Shown here piece after piece: positions 61,179 through 64,000 of a DNA stretch of 64,000 nt (the stretch's first letter is position 1; the number at the start of each line of letters is the position of its first letter). Below the pieces are notes generated by a model. The model ran no database searches and had not been told where the DNA came from. It saw nothing but the letters and a program-made list of their open reading frames with translations. The stretch is from Candidatus Nitrospira nitrosa (lineage in GTDB: Bacteria; Nitrospirota; Nitrospiria; Nitrospirales; Nitrospiraceae), in NCBI RefSeq assembly GCF_001458735.1, contig NZ_CZQA01000001.1:1302001-1366000 (forward strand), in the 5' to 3' direction. The translations under genes were made by a program, and so were the position numbers.

Positions 61179-62450
61179 TCACTCCGTTTCATTCAGGAAC
61201 GAGGGGATTATTTCCCCTTTGACAAGATCATCGTACGTTTCACGGTCACGAATGACGTGGAATTCTCCACCTTTGACGAGTACTTCCGGGACCCTCGGTC
61301 GAGAGTTGTAGTTTGAAGCCATCACAAAACCGTAGGCTCCGGCACTCATGACCGCCAACAAGTCATCGGGTTGTATGTTCGGCAACGAGCGATCTTTGGC
61401 CAGGAAATCTCCTGACTCACACACGGGTCCAACAATATCCACCAGCTGTTTAGGGCGATGGGCCGCTGCTTCGTTCACCGGCCGAATCTCGTGGTACGCA
61501 CCATACAAACTGGGGCGAATAAGATCGTTCATGGCCGCGTCGACGATGACGAAGTGCTTTGTCTCACCAGCCTTCTCGTACAACGCCTTGGTCACCAGGA
61601 TCCCTGCGTTGCCGACGATGACACGGCCCGGTTCCATGACCAGTGTTAGCCCCAACCCTTTGACGAGGGGCGAAATCGCGTGAGCCAGATCTTGAGGCAA
61701 CGGCGGCTTCTCATCGGAATAGGTGATGCCAAGTCCGCCGCCGATATTCAGATAACGAATGTTGATGTCATGGCTTTTTAGCGTGTCAATCAGAGCCACG
61801 ACCTTCCGCAACGAATCGACGAACGGCGTCACATCCGTCAACTGTGAGCCGATATGAGCATGAACTCCAACGACGTCGATGTGGCTCATCGAAGATGCTA
61901 TTTTGTATTCTTCCAACGCACGATCGGCTGCGATCCCGAACTTACTTTTCTTCATCCCTGTTGAAATATACGGATGTGTCTTAGGGTCCACATCGGGATT
62001 GATTCGCAATGCGATTCGAGCCTTCATGCCGACCGAAGCGGCCACGTCGTTGATCGCACGGATTTCAGCCGCCGACTCGACGTTGAACATGAGGATATTT
62101 GCCTTGAGCGCGTCACGAATTTCGTCCGGTGACTTGCCGACACCGGCAAAGACGATTTTGGATGCAGGTACGCCGGCCTTCATGGCTCTGAACAGTTCAC
62201 CGCCAGATACAATATCCACTCCGCTCCCTTCTCGTGCCATCAGCCGCAGAATGGCGAGATTGGAGTTGGCCTTCATCGCAAAGGCGATGACATGCGGGAT
62301 ATCCTTGAACGCGCTGTCATAAGCATGAAAATGACGGATGAGAGTCTCGTGGCTGTAGATATAACAAGGAGTGCCCAGTTCTTTCGCGATCCGGCTGACG
62401 GGCACTCGCTCGCAGTATAGTTCGCCCTGTTGATACTCAAAGCTATTCAT
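61179..62450 (-). CDS. lysA: Diaminopimelate decarboxylase
   Basis: 423 residues, a fold-type III PLP enzyme. The PLP lysine is Lys60 in AFAMKANSN. HIGSQL, GGGLGI, EPGRVIVGNAG, the dimer-site VGPVCESGDFLA and the final GAYGFVMASNYNSRPRVPEVLV are typical. It makes lysine from meso-diaminopimelate. It is preceded by a small lipoprotein gene and followed by dapA. Confidence 0.97.
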   Translation of the reverse strand: MNSFEYQQGELYCERVPVSRIAKELGTPCYIYSHETLIRHFHAYDSAFKDIPHVIAFAMKANSNLAILRLMAREGSGVDIVSGGELFRAMKAGVPASKIVFAGVGKSPDEIRDALKANILMFNVESAAEIRAINDVAASVGMKARIALRINPDVDPKTHPYISTGMKKSKFGIAADRALEEYKIASSMSHIDVVGVHAHIGSQLTDVTPFVDSLRKVVALIDTLKSHDINIRYLNIGGGLGITYSDEKPPLPQDLAHAISPLVKGLGLTLVMEPGRVIVGNAGILVTKALYEKAGETKHFVIVDAAMNDLIRPSLYGAYHEIRPVNEAAAHRPKQLVDIVGPVCESGDFLAKDRSLPNIQPDDLLAVMSAGAYGFVMASNYNSRPRVPEVLVKGGEFHVIRDRETYDDLVKGEIIPSFLNETE

Positions 62451-62491
62451 CGTCTCAATCCTTACTCAAATGGAGGTTCGTCCGCTCAGCA

Positions 62492-62719
62492 TCACCGAGT
62501 CCCCACTGGTTGCGAAGATGGAAGGCCCATGTCGTGCGCGTCCATAGACAGGTCAGGAGCTCCTGTCTCTACTGCCTCGTGTTCTGCCTGGAGGGCATGT
62601 TGTTTCTTTTGCTTTTCAATGGTAGGGGCAACGCCCACATACTCAGGAGGAACAGGGGACCCCACGGCGCCACAGGCGCTCAACAGCCCTGTAGAGATCA
62701 GAATCACCAGTGCTCTCAT
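62492..62719 (-). CDS. Small lipoprotein, LptM/LppL-like
   Basis: 75 residues. A short signal peptide with lipobox LSAC gives CGAVGSPVPPEYVGVAPTIE. The CG..G.PxPP start resembles LptM (YifL/LppL), a lipoprotein that stabilises the LptDE translocon and, in proteobacteria, lies beside lysA or dapF. Here too it is directly before lysA and overlaps argH by 4 bp. Assignment rests on motif plus position. Confidence 0.68.
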   Translation of the reverse strand: MRALVILISTGLLSACGAVGSPVPPEYVGVAPTIEKQKKQHALQAEHEAVETGAPDLSMDAHDMGLPSSQPVGTR

Positions 62720-64000
62720 GAGAGGTGCTTCTCCAGCTCTTTGATCCGTTGCTCCACTCGAGCTCGGGCGGTACCGCCAACTTGCCCTTTGTGATCGATC
62801 GCAGCCACGGTAGTCAATCGGGCGAACACGTCCTGTGTGATTCGCCCGGAAAATCCTCGTAACTCTTCAAGCGAGAGATCGGTCACCTCACAGCTTCGAT
62901 CGAGAGCCGCTCGAACGATCCGTCCCGTAATGCCGTGTGCCTCACGAAACGGCACGCCCTTCATGACCAAGTAGTCAGCCAGCTCGGTGGCCAGCAGTCC
63001 GCCCCCTTGCAATGCGCTTATGAGCCTTTCTCGGTTGACTTGTATATGGCGCATCAATTCGGCCATCACCTCAAGCGAGGAAGCTACCGTATCCAGGGCG
63101 TCAAAAAGGGCGGGTTTATCTTCCTGTAAGTCCCGATTATAGGTAAGAGGCAGGGCTTTCAGTACGGTCAACAGGTTGAGCAAGTGCCCGTATACACGAC
63201 CTGTCTTTCCGCGAACCAGCTCGGGGATATCCGGGTTCTTTTTCTGCGGCATCATACTGCTTCCCGTGCAGAAGGCATCGGGCAAATCGACGAATTGGAA
63301 CTCTTGCGAGGCCCACAGGATCAATTCTTCACTGAGCCGTGACAAATGCATCATTACGATGGAAAGGGCCGAGGCCACTTCAATCATGAAATCGCGATCA
63401 GACACGGCGTCCATACTGTTCGCGGTAACGGCAGGGAAATCTAATAACTCCGCCGTATACCGCCGATTAATCGGATAATTCGTGCCGGCCAGGGCACCGG
63501 ATCCCAGCGGCATGACATTGAGTCGGCGTCTTGCGTCATGCAATCGCCCCTTGTCCCGTTCGAGCATCTCGACATAGGCTAATAGGTGGTGAGCGAACAA
63601 GACCGGTTGAGCTCGTTGGAGATGGGTATAGCCAGGCATCACCACCGTACGGTTCTCCGCAGCCTTTTCAACCAATGCACGTTGCAGATCGAGCAGCCGT
63701 GAGTGGAGTGTGTCCAAATGGGCGCGTAAATACAGCCGAATGTCCAACGCAACCTGATCATTCCGGCTTCGACCGGTGTGCAATTTCCCTCCCAAGGGGC
63801 CGATGATCTCCGTTAATCGCCGCTCGATCGCCATGTGAATATCTTCGTCGTGCGCAGTAAAGGCAAACTGACCACGGTCCAGCTCTCTTTTCACAGTGTC
63901 CAGCCCACGAATGATTTTTCGGGCTTCTGTTTCTGTCAGGACCTTTGCTTTTGCAAGGGTTTTACAGTGTGCAATGCTTCCGGCAATATCCTCGGCATAG
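62716..64000 (-). CDS. argH: Argininosuccinate lyase, 5' end cut by window edge
   Basis: The frame continues to the right edge without a start (YAEDIAGSIAHCKTLAKAKV and onward), so about the first 30-40 residues are missing. HTGRSRNDQVALDIRLYLR, GYTHLQRAQPVLFAHHLL, GSGALAGTNYPINR and the family signature GSSMMPQKKNPD identify the aspartase/fumarase superfamily member that splits argininosuccinate into arginine and fumarate. Its stop overlaps the LptM-like ATG by 4 bp (ATGA). Confidence 0.96.
   Translation of the reverse strand, partial: YAEDIAGSIAHCKTLAKAKVLTETEARKIIRGLDTVKRELDRGQFAFTAHDEDIHMAIERRLTEIIGPLGGKLHTGRSRNDQVALDIRLYLRAHLDTLHSRLLDLQRALVEKAAENRTVVMPGYTHLQRAQPVLFAHHLLAYVEMLERDKGRLHDARRRLNVMPLGSGALAGTNYPINRRYTAELLDFPAVTANSMDAVSDRDFMIEVASALSIVMMHLSRLSEELILWASQEFQFVDLPDAFCTGSSMMPQKKNPDIPELVRGKTGRVYGHLLNLLTVLKALPLTYNRDLQEDKPALFDALDTVASSLEVMAELMRHIQVNRERLISALQGGGLLATELADYLVMKGVPFREAHGITGRIVRAALDRSCEVTDLSLEELRGFSGRITQDVFARLTTVAAIDHKGQVGGTARARVEQRIKELEKHLS

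Noticed and set aside
1-64000. tRNA or rRNA genes
   Set aside because: No cloverleaf with a T-loop GTTCGANTC in context and no rRNA-like conserved stretch was noticed by eye; a tRNAscan run would be decisive.

Overview
The window is a GC-rich bacterial chromosome segment. I infer a Nitrospira-like (Nitrospirota) organism, but only from gene style: the DapL branch of lysine synthesis in a scattered dap/lys/arg set, UDGb, a PEP-CTERM protein, many HEAT and beta-propeller lipoproteins, and Nitrospira-like spacer repeats. No 16S or other decisive marker is present. Both ends cut genes: truD on the left, argH on the right.

Region 1 (1-3 kb): partial truD, a calcineurin-like phosphoesterase, and a GAF-AAA-Fis sigma-54 activator with an intact GAFTGA loop.

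Region 2 (3-23.6 kb, all minus strand) is the most interesting part. It holds one complete type I secretion system (ABC, HlyD and TolC proteins). It also has six paralogous RTX proteins (A-F by rising coordinate) that are almost entirely glycine/aspartate beta-roll repeats, a copper-site/beta-propeller lipoprotein, and a pair of equal-length 93-residue membrane proteins. Four near-identical promoter modules drive the region. Each has a sigma-54 -24/-12 element, two tandem TATC-N6-GATA dyads 113-125 bp upstream at 21-22 bp spacing, and a conserved leader of about 60 nt. The inferred transcription units are: module D -> small membrane protein -> RTX-F -> RTX-E; module C -> small membrane protein -> RTX-D -> RTX-C -> RTX-B; module B -> cupredoxin/propeller lipoprotein; module A -> RTX-A -> ABC -> HlyD -> TolC. 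Every RTX start is preceded by a short hairpin. This looks like one co-regulated secreted beta-roll matrix or adhesin regulon. The activator gene at its edge is the obvious, untested regulator.

Region 3 (23.7-35.9 kb): a HEAT membrane protein, a large SAM/adenylate-cyclase/ATPase/TPR signalling protein, an MBL-fold hydrolase, a SirB1-like protein, an ABC-2 exporter pair, a LON-domain protein followed by two tandem 54-codon chimeric mini-ORFs, an AttH-like protein, a PEP-CTERM protein and an AlkD-like HEAT protein.

Region 4 (36-45 kb) is accessory. It has a broken HigA-like antitoxin, orphan DNA-binding proteins, a HigBA toxin-antitoxin pair with an operator-overlapped promoter that may give a leaderless mRNA, lipoproteins, a methyltransferase and three poorly known genes.

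Region 5 (45-64 kb) is mostly housekeeping: dapL, folK-panC, PilZ, MazG-like, rmuC, a PEP-dikinase-like protein, glycerate kinase, a lytic transglycosylase, UDGb, a transaldolase-like aldolase, small metal-binding or lipoprotein genes, and an argH-lptM-like-lysA-dapA-dapB operon on the minus strand.
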